From Channallabes apus (taxonomy: Eukaryota; Chordata; Actinopteri; Siluriformes; Clariidae), in NCBI GenBank assembly GCA_030522415.1, contig CM060124.1:31954754-32018753 (forward strand): a stretch of DNA of 64,000 bases, written 5' to 3'. The notes below the pieces were generated by a model, which searched no databases, had not been told where the DNA came from, and worked only from the letters and a program-made list of their open reading frames with translations. Positions 11,460 through 63,949 of this stretch are shown here, in pieces (positions within the stretch are counted from its first letter, which is position 1; every line of letters begins with the position of its first letter). The position numbers and the translations under genes are program-made.

Positions 11460-11815
11460 GGCACCAGACTCGCATCAGACTCGCACCAGACTCGCACCAG
11501 ACTCGCATCAGACTCGCATCAGACGCTTCCCATGTGCACACCAGACTCGCACCAGACTCGCACCAGACTCGCACCAGACTCGCACCAGACCCGCACCAGA
11601 CCCGCACCAGACTCGCATCAGACTCGCACCAGACTCGCACCAGACTCGCACCAGACTCGCACCAGACCCGCACCAGACCCGCACCAGACCCGCACCAGAC
11701 CCGCACCAGACTCGCACCAGACTCACACCAGACCCGCACCAGACTCGCACCAGACTCACATCAGACGCTTCCCATGTGCACATCAGACTCGCACCAGACT
11801 GACCTCACGCTCACA
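11460..11815 (+). repeat. 11-bp minisatellite (CAGACTCGCAC) abutting a stop codon
   Basis: About 30 tandem copies of CAGACTCGCAC with C/T variants (CGCAT, CCGCAC, CTCACAC) begin within ten bases of the kinase stop codon, so the array should form the start of the 3' UTR. The unit lacks stops in any frame. Because 11 is not divisible by three, each frame cycles through the same 11-residue pattern ([15 protein letters not shown]). Two copies of a distinct block (GACGCTTCCCATGTGCACA) sit at about 11522 and 11764. Confidence 0.9.
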
Positions 11816-11933
11816 TCAGACTCTCTCTGTTCCATTGTCCATTCTTATTGGCTGAGAGTTATGGTGAGGGGTGTGGTTTACAATCAGCTGTTAGAATGCC
11901 TTTACTACGTGCTGCTCTGTAATAATCTACACT

Positions 11934-11973
<40 letters not shown>

Positions 11974-12029
11974 TAAAATCATGAGCTGATGATGATGATG
12001 CTAAAGTGCAGAACAGATGACCCTCAGGG

Positions 12030-12097
12030 TTCTCCCTCAATGTGGTTCTCCATCAGCGCGGTTCTCCCTCAGCGCGGTTCTCCCTCAGCGCGGTTCT
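12030..12097 (+). repeat. Short tandem repeat GGTTCTCCCTCAGCGC
   Basis: Four to five copies of a 16-bp unit with single-base variants. An AATAAA at about 12497 could end the kinase transcript. The intervening DNA has GT/CA microsatellites and no gene that I recognise. Confidence 0.7.
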
Positions 12098-12248
12098 CTT
12101 CTGACTCTCGTGCTTCAGGTCTCTGTGATGAACTCTGATGAGGACAGAAGTGGGCGTGGCTTTCTCACGCAGCCGGCGTCTCAGTGAGCTCAGGGTTGCA
12201 GGTGAACTTGAGTCTCACGCAGCTCTGCAGCTCTTCAGCAGTAACGTG

Positions 12249-12282
<34 letters not shown>

Positions 12283-12407
12283 ACGTGTGTGTGAGCAAAA
12301 AGGAGTGTATATCACCAAGACGTCCACGTACCACTGCAACCCGAGAAGAAATCAGATTTAACACACCTTCACCGCTTCACACGTCCTCACCACGTCTCTG
12401 CAGGAGC

Positions 12408-12454
<47 letters not shown>

Positions 12455-12675
12455 GTAACGTGAGAGTGAACCTGGATTAAACGTCCTGCAGTGTGAAATA
12501 AAGCTGTTAAGAGTCTCAGCTCACCTCTAACCCAATGTTCCACACCGGGAAAAACACACACACGCACACACACACACACACACACACATGCACACACATG
12601 CACACACAGCTCCAGGTTGTGGGAAACTTTCTAGTCAGAAACACAAACACGTTATCTATAGTTTTACACTTTTGA

Positions 12676-12711
<36 letters not shown>

Positions 12712-12793
12712 CTGCCAGGTGTAATATTTGTGTATTTAAATGTTTTATTTTTAACAGTATTTTGATATTTATTTCAGTTATTTGTGCCACACT

Positions 12794-12902
12794 GTATACC
12801 ACAGATGATGATGATGATGACCGTGTGATGTACAGTGCAGTGTGTTAGAGGCTGGACTGTAACAGTGTTAGTGTAATGGTGTTTAGAGGTGTGTATACCA
12901 CA

Positions 12903-12940
<38 letters not shown>

Positions 12941-12999
12941 CCGTGTGATGTACAGTACAGTGTGTTTGGAGGCTGGACTGTAACAGTGTTAGTGTAATG
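12794..12999. repeat. Tandem duplication carrying (GAT)n of two lengths
   Basis: Two adjacent copies (about 12794-12878 and 12893-12999) share GTATACCACA, a GAT run, then CCGTGTGATGTACAGT and GGCTGGACTGTAACAGTG. The GAT run is about five units in copy 1 and about twelve in copy 2, accounting for nearly all of the length difference. Confidence 0.85.
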
Positions 13000-13070
13000 A
13001 AGAATGTTTAAAGTTTCAAAGGTTAAAGGATTTTTGTGTTTGTTACAAACCAACAGCATTACACACACTG

Positions 13071-13108
<38 letters not shown>

Positions 13109-13469
13109 TCTTTATTCCTGTGTCTCTCCACACGCAGTGAAATAAATCTGTTAATAATAAAACCTGAGCGGTGTAAAATATTTATCCTGGATCATTTTCT
13201 CTTCAAAAAGAAAAATTAAACTCTCATAATAACCTCCTGCTGGTGACTCTGCCAATCTCGCTCTCTCACACACACACACACACATTTAAGATTCAAAGCT
13301 GCTTTATTGGCATGACAAATATGGACATTGTAGAAATACATTTTAAAAATAGAATAGGAATATAATAATTCATATATATATATATATATATACACACCCA
13401 CACACAAAAACTTAATCTTTGCAGTCAAATGTCACTCATGTAAACTATTGAAACCTGGGCTAATAATAA

Positions 13470-14116
13470 CAGGGTTCGTACGGTCAGGAAAAACCTGGAA
13501 AAGTCATGGAATTTTAAAATGGCAATTTCCAGGCCTGGAAAAGTTTTGGAAAATGAATAAACTCAGAAAGTTTTGGAAAAGTCATGGAAATGAGATTTTC
13601 AAAAATATCTGTGTACTTGAATTTGGGAGAAGCAGCGCTACTGTATCTAGCCAAGCTAAAGGTGCAAAGCACCAGCCTGCCGCTGCCGCTGCGCAACAGT
13701 CAGCTTCCAACCCGATCGCTGGCTTTTTCACCCAGGTGACTAACGTGGTGACACCCTCCGCCAGCTGCAGTGCTTCCCGCTCCTCCACCACAAAGCAACG
13801 GACCATTTTAAGTGCTGTGTCCAGAAACGAAACCCTCACCGCGGAGCTACTGGGGGCTAAAAGTGGCTAATTCTCACTATTCTTACAAGTCTTGTGAAGA
13901 CATAAGCCAGCTTTTCCGCTGTGGGGGGGTAATAACTTTAGTCTCACTGGCCACTTTGGCGGGTAGTTTATTCTTTGGTCTGACTTTAGATTTTTGTTGT
14001 AGTTTTCTCTAAAGGCATCCGATATAATAAACGCATTGCAACTTAATATTACGCGCATAAAACACGCAGGAATGTAATGATGACATTTATTACCTCTCTC
14101 TACACATGTTCACACA

Positions 14117-14162
<46 letters not shown>

Positions 14163-15097
14163 GATGAGAATGTTTGCCCCTTTCACAGGTTATTTACTGA
14201 TTATATATAAAAAAGTATTAAAATCTATTTAGATTTCATGTTGAATGATATAAAACTCATCAATTGATTGAATTACGTCACACTATAAAGAGTCAACACT
14301 ACAAGATAGACCAGAGTCCATTGTCCTAACTCAGAATTCTGATATAATAATACATAATGAATAATAATACCTGATAATAGTACACAACACACTAACATGA
14401 TAAATGTTCTGAGTTGCTGTATTTTTAATATCAGAATGAGTTCAGTTGGACTGAATCTGTTATTTTTCAGTGTCATGTGATAAGAGGCTTGAATTTAAGT
14501 TCAATAAGCAGAATATACTGTTCATGTTTGCATGTTTTTATATTGGGATCTTAACAGTACTGAATACTCGACTACTACTATGGTGATACAGTGTATGCTG
14601 TCATTTATAAGTAAATCTAGATATAACAAACATTAACGTATCATGGGGAAGAAAAAACTGCCGTTTTCTGGTAACAAAACTGTGGCTCCGGAAATCCACT
14701 AGTCACATGACCAGTCAGCAGAACAGTTCATGTCAAACCCTGGCTCATATATATGTGATTTTGGACTGGCTCCTTATTTTAAGAAACTGACTTTGGCTAG
14801 TGTATCAAAGCAACGAGTTTATGTCATGTTATTTAATGAAATCCAGAAGTGAAGTTGTTTGACGAGGTGAAGTTGCGATGTGCTGATCCTCTATTTCCAG
14901 TGAAAGTGGAGATATTTAATAGCATTGCGAGGATAGCCAAGTTTAAATAAAGGCATTTTAAACTTATATTCCTTGTGAGTGCCTCAGAGCTACTGTTTAT
15001 TAAGTCATGAATATTTACCTTTAAAGTCATGGTAAAGTCATGGTAAAGTTATGGTAAAGTCATGGTAAAGTCATGGTAAAAATGTGTACGAACCCTG
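13470..15097 (+). mobile_element. hAT-type DNA transposon, decayed, 1.63 kb
   Basis: The ends are inverted: left CAGGGTTCGTAC, right GTACGAACCCTG. CAGGG ends are typical of hAT. TAATAATA lies at 13461-13468 and again at 15098-15105, an 8-bp target duplication as expected for hAT, apart from one extra A at 13469. Subterminal AAAAGTCATGG-like repeats occur at the left, and GGTAAAGTCATGGTAAAGT repeats near 15020-15080 at the right. The interior includes a broken transposase. The TAA-rich flank makes the exact duplication slightly ambiguous. Confidence 0.8.
13595..13925 (+). pseudogene. hAT transposase remnant, frameshifted
   Basis: One frame reads KQRTILSAVSRNETLTAELL before stopping. The adjacent frame continues with LKVANSHYSYKSCEDISQLF, a string I recognise from fish hAT transposase-like proteins. 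The two join across a frameshift near 13850-13870. Downstream of 13925 the frame is lost and no catalytic RNase H-like residues can be found, so the element cannot move itself. Confidence 0.6.
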
Positions 15098-15520
15098 TAA
15101 TAATAGTAATAACACAGTTTCTCTCTGTTCAATCTCTCTCTCTCACACACACACACAAAGAAGTTTCCTGTTTCAATGGGAATAGTTTTAATAAAGATCT
15201 CTGATCAGTTCACACTGTTTATTATAATGAGTTTACTGTTGATATATATTTAAACACTCCAGCTTGAGTTCTAGTTCTGTTTGTGGTGTGTGGAAAATAA
15301 TCTAATAAATAATAATAATACAAGTTATTATTATTATTATTAATACTAAGCAATAGTAATGATAATAGTTGAACTGACTGCTGGCTTTCAGCTGCACCTT
15401 CCTTCCAAGCCCCTCCCTCCTCATTAATATGCACGCCCTCACTAGACGTCACAAAGGAACGCTCGCGGCCCCCGGAGCCCCACCGCGCGCGAACAAACGG
15501 CCGCACGGACTGTCAGTCAG

Positions 15521-15600
15521 GAGGAGGGGGCGTGGTTTGCCTCTGCCATATAAATACCAGTGGCTGGTGCGAGAGCAGGAGGAGCGCGAGCCGTGAGAGT
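15521..15600 (+). promoter_or_regulatory. slc4a7: slc4a7 core promoter (GC box and TATA-like box)
   Basis: A CpG-rich island (about 15440-15620) precedes the start codon. It contains a GGGGGCGTGG GC/KLF-type box at 15526-15535 and a TATAAATA box at 15549-15556. Transcription would start near 15580, giving a 5' leader of about 90 bases before ATG 15669. Motif-based prediction only. Confidence 0.5.
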
Positions 15601-15668
15601 GAATTAGCGTATTCAAATCAGGGACGGAAGAAAGAAAAAGAGAGCGAGAGAGGCTCACATCCGAGCTA

Positions 15669-56455
<40,787 letters not shown>

Positions 56456-56544
56456 CAACGGAGAGAGCAGAGCGTCTGAGAGACGGAGTTTCTCAAAGCA
56501 GAAGCCAAATGAGTTCAAGAGGAAACACTTGCTCTGTGCTCACA

Positions 56545-56583
<39 letters not shown>

Positions 56584-57803
56584 GATGTACGATGATTAAA
56601 TGTAAGCAGTATGCGGTTAGAGCATCATTTGCTGAGGTACGTCATCACACAGCTGAGAACCACCAGCTCTGACTCCACCCACTTTTATTATTATTATTAT
56701 TAAGTGGTGAAGTGTGGCTCCACCCCCATCCTCTGTGCAGCTTTTATTTACCTTTTAGTTTACTTTTAATCTTATTTCCAGAACTGTTAAACAGTGTACA
56801 GCTGCATGGAGGCGTTTACTCTCTGTGTTTGTTTGTCACCTCTGAAAAGAGAACTTTAATTCTATGTGTACGATCTGTAAGTGTGTGTGTGTGTGTGTGT
56901 TATTCCATGTCACCATACACCTAGAAAGTCTCGAGCTCTTCCGCAGTCGTCCCTCTGGAGGAACGGTTTAATGGTTCTGTGTAGAACTTCACCTTGAGAT
57001 GTTTACTATCAGACCCCACGCCTTAAAGAACCTTCGGTTCTCCAGTGACCCTTTGGTTTGAGTGTCGTTTTCTGGCAGGTTCTAGATGTGAAGGAGAAAT
57101 TACTGAGCAATAATGTTGAGGTGGAACTCGGGGCTCTTTAAGAGTCTCATTACATAATGAGTTCTTCACCCAAAAAGTCTGTATGTGTGCGTATGTGGAC
57201 CCCAGTGTTGCTGCTGTGAGAACCGGAAAGGTTCTAGTCAGTCGTTTCAGTTTGGGGAAACTGACTCATTAGCGCCCCCTCAGGACCGTCAGCAATGCTG
57301 CAGTTGCACCAAAATGTGATTGATTTAATTTTTTTTATTAGATTTTTTTTTAAGAACGTTACACAACACCTTGTGCCTGATATTTGTACGAGAGACGCCG
57401 CGCCTTGCTCCGATCTGATTTCTCTTTTGTTAGTATTTTATTCGTGCGTTTTAGCTGCTGAGTGTGAAACTGCTCTTTAACTTATTAGACGTTATTCATT
57501 AAGTATTTAAAGTTTTATTCTTTTAGATTAGCCACTTTCATTCAAAATGATTCCTGATGTTTACCAGCTGTTCTGTTTATTATTTTTTTTATCCATTTGT
57601 TTCTGAGCTGTGGCTGCACTTATGTCTTCCTTTTGAAGATTCAGAACAAGTATTTCTCCTGGCGAGTGCCGCAGGTTCCCCGTAAGGCTGCTGCTGCTTT
57701 CGCTCCATCGCTCGCGTTTCCTGTTTATAAAGCTGTACAGTGACACTCTTCTGCAGCGGAGCTGCGTTTTTGTAAAACTTCTACAGAAAAATGATTAAAT
57801 AAA
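56456..57803 (+). other. slc4a7: slc4a7 3' UTR
   Basis: After the TGA there are about 1.35 kb without coding sequence, ending at an AATAAA at about 57797. A (CA)n tract lies at 56550-56580 and a GT tract at 56880-56900. Confidence 0.7.
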
Positions 57804-57931
57804 AGCAGTGAAGTTGTGTTAACTCTGGTTTAGTTTGTTTTTATTTCAGTCCTTTAGTTTCTGGATCATCTGCGTTTCAGGAACAATTCCAGAAGATCCA
57901 GAGAGCAAGTTTGTTTAGTTTGCATCTCCCA

Positions 57932-57970
<39 letters not shown>

Positions 57971-58004
57971 ATAAACAAGATGAGACAAAATTCTGCAAAA
58001 TTAC

Positions 58005-58172
58005 AAATAATTTTATTCAGAAAGTCCAGGAGACGTCACGTACTGAACATCACGTGATTCTCAGCCAGAACTCCAACACTGTTTAACTTCATATGATTTT
58101 CACGATCAACACTTTTACGGTCAATTAAATAAAAAAAAGTTAGAAATAATATTTTTAAAAACTGTCGTCACA

Positions 58173-58210
<38 letters not shown>

Positions 58211-58800
58211 GGCGCAGGTGTTTAATCACAGTGCATCATGGGAAGGCAGGTAAGATCAACGTCAGGTCCATGACACCACAGAAACTCAGTCGTGTGTGTG
58301 TGTGGATTTTAGAATTCTGAACCTGATGTAATCTATCAGAGGTGAAATTTCCCATCATGCATCAGCAGTATGACTGCAAACAACATGCTGAACCAAACAG
58401 TTTCTCTTACCACAGTGCATCATGGGAAATCCACTTTAATCTGTAGGGAATCAAAAATACAGGTGTAATGCTACAGCCGGAGCGTCGCTGTGGAACACTG
58501 ACCTGGAACCGCGAGTCACAGACAGGAAGTCGGGTGGGGGGGGGGGGGAGGGGGGTGGAACAGGAACAGGAAGCAGTAACTACACACTTCCTGTACAGGG
58601 AGAGATCTGAGAGATGTCTGTGCAGAACATGAGATAAACACAGAGGAGCAGCAGCACAGCCTTTAGGAATAAATACTCACAGCCGTAAACACACACACAC
58701 ACACACACACACACACGGGTCTTGGCGATAAATGGATTGTAGCTACATTACAACACAGCTGGACCGTGTGTGTGTGTGTGTGGGGGGGGGGGGTTTGGTG
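58005..58800 (-). other. dpy19l1: dpy19l1-like 3' UTR with poly(A) signal
   Basis: The minus-strand stop (TAA, 58803-58801) is followed by about 790 bases without coding, ending at AATAAA (TTTATT on the plus strand at 58012-58017). The slc4a7 signal is about 210 bp away on the other strand, so the two genes converge tail to tail. GT runs and a G-tract occur inside. Confidence 0.65.
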
Positions 58801-59062
58801 TTATCTGGTGTCCTGGGCTGCTTTCGGGACGCGCAGCACTTTGTACACGCTGTTGTGGAAGACGGTGGTGAAGTGAGGACGCGCGTCTCGACTCAGCAGC
58901 GTACACACCGGGGTTTTACCCGCGTTCACCGGATCCTCCACGTCCCAGATCTCAGGCATGCTGCAGCCCGGCCTGAAACACACACACACACAATGAGAAC
59001 AACACAACCAATAACCAAATGGAGAAAACAAATCAGTAAAACATACTTGAGTCACAACAGAC

Positions 59063-59101
<39 letters not shown>

Positions 59102-59623
59102 CTGGTGCGTCTGGTGCACCACGAGTCCTCAAGGATGAAATAATCCACCTGCAGACTCATCAGGTTCCTCTTCACCTGCTCGGCTGGTTTCCGGCTGTAC
59201 ATGGAGTACACCAGCTTCGTCCTCTTCCTACACACACACACACACACACACCTTGTATTATGCTCCAGCTGTCCCCGCCCCCTCGCCCCTGATCCAGTCA
59301 GCTATAAACTTCCTGAACAGTCGGTGCGAGTTTAGAGAAACTCAGAGGGTCAAAAATTTCCACCCAAAATTTACAGTAAATGTTACAGTCTTGTGTTTTT
59401 GGGTGAAAAACTCGACCCTTTCAGATTCTCTCCAAACTGTGTTCGGGAGGCGGAGCTAAACACCCCAGTGCAGGTCTGACACGCCAGTCACACTCGAAAG
59501 CATCCAGATGTGAAGATGATCTCCAACGGCTGGATCAGGGGTTGAAGGTGAGACTGAAGGAGACAACAGGCCACGCCCACAGGCCACGCCCACAGGAAAC
59601 TCCTCCACAGTTAGAGTGAACAC

Positions 59624-59658
<35 letters not shown>

Positions 59659-59816
59659 TTACCTGAGTCCTGCGTCCTCGTAGTGCGGGTGATTGACGAC
59701 GGCTCTGCCTGCTGACAGCTTCACACTCGCCATAGTGGGCATCGCACCCGCAAACACCGCATCTACACACACACACACACACTGTCCTGACCCAAAGCTC
59801 AAACGCATTAACACGG

Positions 59817-59851
<35 letters not shown>

Positions 59852-60034
59852 ACTCACGCGGAGGCGTGTTCCCTTTGATCCACTCCAGCAGGTCTTCCTG
59901 TGGCAGGTTACTGAATTCTCCCATGATGCTCCACTGCTGCTGCAGGTTGGCCACGCCCTGAACCACCATGATGGACACGATAACGAACACGGCAGCCTGA
60001 CGCTTCACTCTCTCACACACCCAGCCAAACAGCT

Positions 60035-60087
<53 letters not shown>

Positions 60088-60263
60088 GGGTGTGAGTGAG
60101 AAGACCGGGGTGAATGCTGGGGGTGTAAATACTTTTAGTCACCTGCTTGGAGCAGAGCAGTGATGTCATCAGGCACATGTGTGGAGTGAGGAAGAGTTTC
60201 AGCCTCATGATGAGGACGGCCAGAACGGTGAAGGCCACCAGCTGCAGGGTGTGATACACCAAC

Positions 60264-60298
<35 letters not shown>

Positions 60299-60391
60299 GT
60301 TAGTGCACACACAGCAGCTGCACTGAGGAATAGTTAGCGTGTGTGTGAATAGTGCAGCTCTCACCACTGCCTTGCCCAACGTCTCCGTCCT

Positions 60392-60453
<62 letters not shown>

Positions 60454-61277
60454 GCTCAGTGACAGAAGTATTATACACTCACGAGACAGCACACAGTGTC
60501 ACACACACCAATTCTCCAGCACAGAGTCTGATCTACCAGGTGTGTGTGTGTGTGTGTGTGTGATCTCTACACAGGTGATGTGTTAGCTCCTCCCCCTCCG
60601 TGTGCTTAATTTTATTTTTAGTTTCTGGGGTTTAAAGCAGCGTTCTCTCCATCACCATGGCGACACAGTTACCCCAGACTGCCCCAGAGGGTTAGACACG
60701 ATCAGACAGACAGACGGTCAGACAGACAGACGATCAGACAGACAGACACATGATCAGACAGACAGACAGACAGATGGTCAGACAGACAGATGGTCAGACA
60801 GACGGTCAGACAGACAGACAGACACACAATCAGACAGACGGTCAGACAGACGGACGGTCAGACAGACGGTCAGACAGACAGACACATGATCAGACAGACG
60901 GTCAGACAGACAGACACATGATCAGACAGACGGACAGACAGACAGACAGACAGACGGTCAGACAGACAGACAGACAGACGGTCAGACAGACAGACGGTCA
61001 GACAGACAGACGACCTGTGCGCTCCGAGATCTGATTGGTTTAAAGAACAACACCACAGTGCCTTGTTCAGAATTAGAATGTTTAGGACGTGATTGGTCGC
61101 TGTTGGTATCAGTCAGAGTGGGCGGAGCTTGGAGAACATGTGACCGTTTGGTGTCTGTAAGTAAATGATGTCGTTGCTGAGACTCACTCCTCGTCCTCGA
61201 CACTGACGCGGCGTCTCAGGAACACAATCACGTCCTTCATGACCTGCAGAGAGAACCAGAGGAACTGAGGAACTGAC

Positions 61278-61345
<68 letters not shown>

Positions 61346-61438
61346 GTTAACGCTGCGACTCCTCACCTTTACAGCAATAACACACACCACCAGCAGGTTC
61401 ACAGGCAGCAACAGAGTCTTCATGTAGCGCACAACCGT
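58801..61438 (-). CDS. dpy19l1: DPY19-like protein C-mannosyltransferase, last eight coding exons
   Basis: Minus-strand exons in order: 61438-61367, 61243-61188, 60389-60365, 60262-60143, 60032-59858, 59762-59663, 59227-59102, 58972-58801. All phases match. DPY19 proteins are multi-pass ER enzymes that move mannose from dolichol-phosphate-mannose to tryptophan C2. Visible: membrane segments [16 protein letters not shown] and [40 protein letters not shown], then the lumenal C-terminal domain with [74 protein letters not shown] and [14 protein letters not shown]. These fit DPY19L1/L2 best; L1 is my call since L2 is mammal-restricted. At the 59858/59762 junction the residue before AVFAGAMP is His instead of the usual Asp. 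The N-terminal exons lie beyond 61.4 kb or outside the window. Confidence 0.85.
60706..61012. repeat. (CAGA)n/GGTCAGA minisatellite in a dpy19l1 intron
   Basis: About 300 bp of CAGACAGACGGTCAGACAGA-type repeats with interspersed CACATGATCAGA units. All frames give Gln/Thr/Asp/Arg-rich open stretches, which are artefacts. Confidence 0.9.
61281..61343. repeat. (GT)n microsatellite in a dpy19l1 intron
   Basis: About 31 GT repeats between the exons 61243-61188 and 61438-61367. Facing CA runs lie at 60265-60295, 60393-60450 and 61444-61480. Confidence 0.9.
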
Positions 61439-61443
61439 CTGAC

Positions 61444-61482
<39 letters not shown>

Positions 61483-62079
61483 CAGAGAGAAAAGACTGCG
61501 GTCAATAGCGGTCATGGTGTGGCCTCGGTGTGTCATTCAGAGAAGGAGACACAGAGAGAGAGAGAGACACAGAGAGAGACAGACAGAGAGAGAGACAGTT
61601 ATCCATCGTAACATGCAGCCAGTTAGTCGCCCCATCGATCAGTCAAATAGCCACCCAACAGACCAGCCAGTTAGCGAACACCCCACCCACCCACCCACCC
61701 CTCAATCCAGCCCACCAACCACCCACAACACGCCAAGACTGCAGTTCTCATAGATACCAATGGCAATGTTTAAATCACAGAAAGCTGTTCATCACACACA
61801 GAGTCCCAAAGTTCTGGTGTCCCACCACTGACGGTGCACTCAGGCTACTCTGCCAATCCAAACTTCAAGCGCCCCAAAATATAAATCAAATTCAAATATA
61901 GTGATTCACACTGGCACAAACACTCCTGCATAAGTGCCTTCACTGTCAGACCACAGTTACCCTCATCAGACCCGCGCCAAATTACTGTCTTCCTAAAAAC
62001 AATCCAGCAGCCAATTAACACAAAAGAAAACTACAAACTACTGAACCTTAATCAGGGCTATAAATGGAGCCCTAACAGT

Positions 62080-63949
62080 GTGTGTGAACTTTCCAACGCA
62101 ATGAGTTCTACAGAAGTCACTAATCTCATTAACACCTTCCTAACAACCGAGTTCCAACCCAATCAGACCAGCGTAAACCTCGCAGTAGAGCAAATCAATC
62201 AAATTTACCACATAGCAGCAACTAAAGCTAATCTGTGTAAAACAAACAAACACCAGAAACAAAAATCCAACACTGAAAAATGGTTTGATGGGGAATGTCA
62301 GTCTGCAAGAAAACAGCTCCGACAGCTATCCAACCAAAAACACAAACTACCACAAAACACTGAACTCAGAGAAAAATACTGTGAAACACTGAAGAACTAT
62401 AAACAGTTACTTCACAAGAAAAAACAACAGCACTACCATCAGACATTAAGAGAAATTGAAGAATCCATCAATGAAAACCATTTCTGGGGAAAATGGAACA
62501 GCCTAAACCCGACACACACGCAGGACATGTCGATCCAAAAATATGGACAACCTATTTACAGTAGAATCACTTTTTAAAGGAATCTCCCCACAAAATCTTA
62601 CAACAAATCAAAAAGTAATCCAAAATAAACTAGAAAATTTAGAAACCATCATAAAAAATAACCAAAACCCGCTTGATTACCAAATTACACCAGACCAACT
62701 GACTGACGCACTGAAAAACCTTAAAGACAAGAAGGCGTGTGGTCCAGACAGCATCAGGACAGAGATGCTTAAACACAGCACTCCTGTAATGAAGAGTGCT
62801 GTGTTGAGGCTCTTCAACCTGGTTCTTCAAGCTGGTTCTCCTCCTGACACCTGGACCCGGGGGTTTATATCCCCAATTCATAAGAGTGGAGACAAATTAG
62901 ACCCTAATAACTAGCGGGGCATCTGTGTGAGCAGTAATCTGGGGAAGGTGTTCTGCTGCATCATCAACACCCGGATCCAGGCCTTCCTTATCGAACACAG
63001 CGTCCTGAGTAAGAGTCAGATCGGCTTTCTACCAAACCATCGCACCACTGATCATATTTACACCCTACACACACTCATCAACCAACATCTTCACCAAAAA
63101 AGCAATACCAAAATCTTTGCATGTTTTGTAGACTTTAAAAAAGCATTTGATTCGATTTGGCACACAGGATTATTTTATCAGGTTTTAAAAAGTGGAATAG
63201 GGGGTAAAGTATATGACATCATCAAGTCCATCTATTCGAACAACAAATGCAGCATAAAACTCGGCAAGAAAAGGACAGAATACTTCACTCAAGGGCGTGG
63301 GGTGAGACAGGGCGTGGGGGTGAGACAGGGTGTGGGGGTGAGACAGGACGTGGGGCGAGACAGGGCGTGGGGTGAGACAGGGCGTGGGGGTGAGACAGGA
63401 CGTGGGGCGAGACAGGGCGTGGGGTGAGACAGGGCGTGGGGTGAGACAGGGCGTGGGGTGAGACAGGGCGTGGGGTGAGACAGGACGCTTGAGTCCAACT
63501 CTGTTCAATATTTACATCAATGAGTTAGCGATGTTACTGGAACAATCTGCAGCTCCTGGACCCTAAACAATACAGAAGTCAAATTTCTGCTCTACGCAGA
63601 CGACCTGGTGCTGCTGTCTCCTACTGAACACGGCTTACAGCGGCACCTGGACCTGCTGGAGCGGTTCTGTCAGAACTGGGCCCTGACAGTCAATCTAGCA
63701 AAAACCAAAATTATCATCTTCCAAAAAAAGGCCAGATCTCAGATAAACAGACACATGTTCACTCTGGGAAACTCCATCCTAGAACACACGTTACATTACG
63801 ACTACCTGGGACTGAAACTCAGCACCTCCGGAGGCTTCGATCTGGGAGTGAATGCACTGAAAGAAAAAGCACGAAGAGCTCTATATGCAATTAAGAACAG
63901 ATTCTACAGAATACACATCCCAATTAGAATCTGGTGTAAAATGTGTTGA
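62080..63949 (+). pseudogene. LINE reverse transcriptase, broken and carrying an internal minisatellite
   Basis: Pieces in order: 62080-62577 (linker, KWFDGECQSARKQLRQLSNQ), 62543-62914 (DALKNLKDKKACGPDSIRTE, WTRGFISPIHKSGDKLDPNN), 62927-63300 (LSKSQIGFLPNHRTTDHIYT, IFACFVDFKKAFDSIWHTGL, the first catalytic Asp), then a tandem-repeat expansion over the GVRQG block, and 63490-63949 (LFNIYINELAMLL in broken frame, FLLYADDLVLLSPTEHGLQR with the YADD catalytic pair, DYLGLKLSTSGGFDLGVNAL). At least three frame breaks and the stop after PNN show that it is dead. Confidence 0.85.
63294..63485 (+). repeat. 17/18-bp minisatellite grown from the RT GVRQG motif
   Basis: Eleven tandem units of GCGTGGGGTGAGACAGG with variants (an extra G in three units, ACG starts, GCGAGA in two) lie where one copy should encode the conserved RGVRQG of the reverse transcriptase. 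Each unit encodes GVRQG in one frame. The sequence after the array (CTTGAGTCCAACTCTGTTC) resumes the LSPTLF block. Confidence 0.9.

Noticed and set aside
11377..11968. His/Thr/Arg/Pro-rich and Val/Trp/Cys-rich open frames over the 11-bp array
   Set aside because: All frames on both strands are open because the unit lacks stops; the array is after the stop codon of the kinase gene.
13888..14058. A possible separate small gene on the minus strand inside the hAT
   Set aside because: It is antisense to the transposase remnant and has no independent support.
60602..61034. Gln/Thr/Asp/Arg repeat frames
   Set aside because: Artefact of the CAGA-type minisatellite in a dpy19l1 intron.
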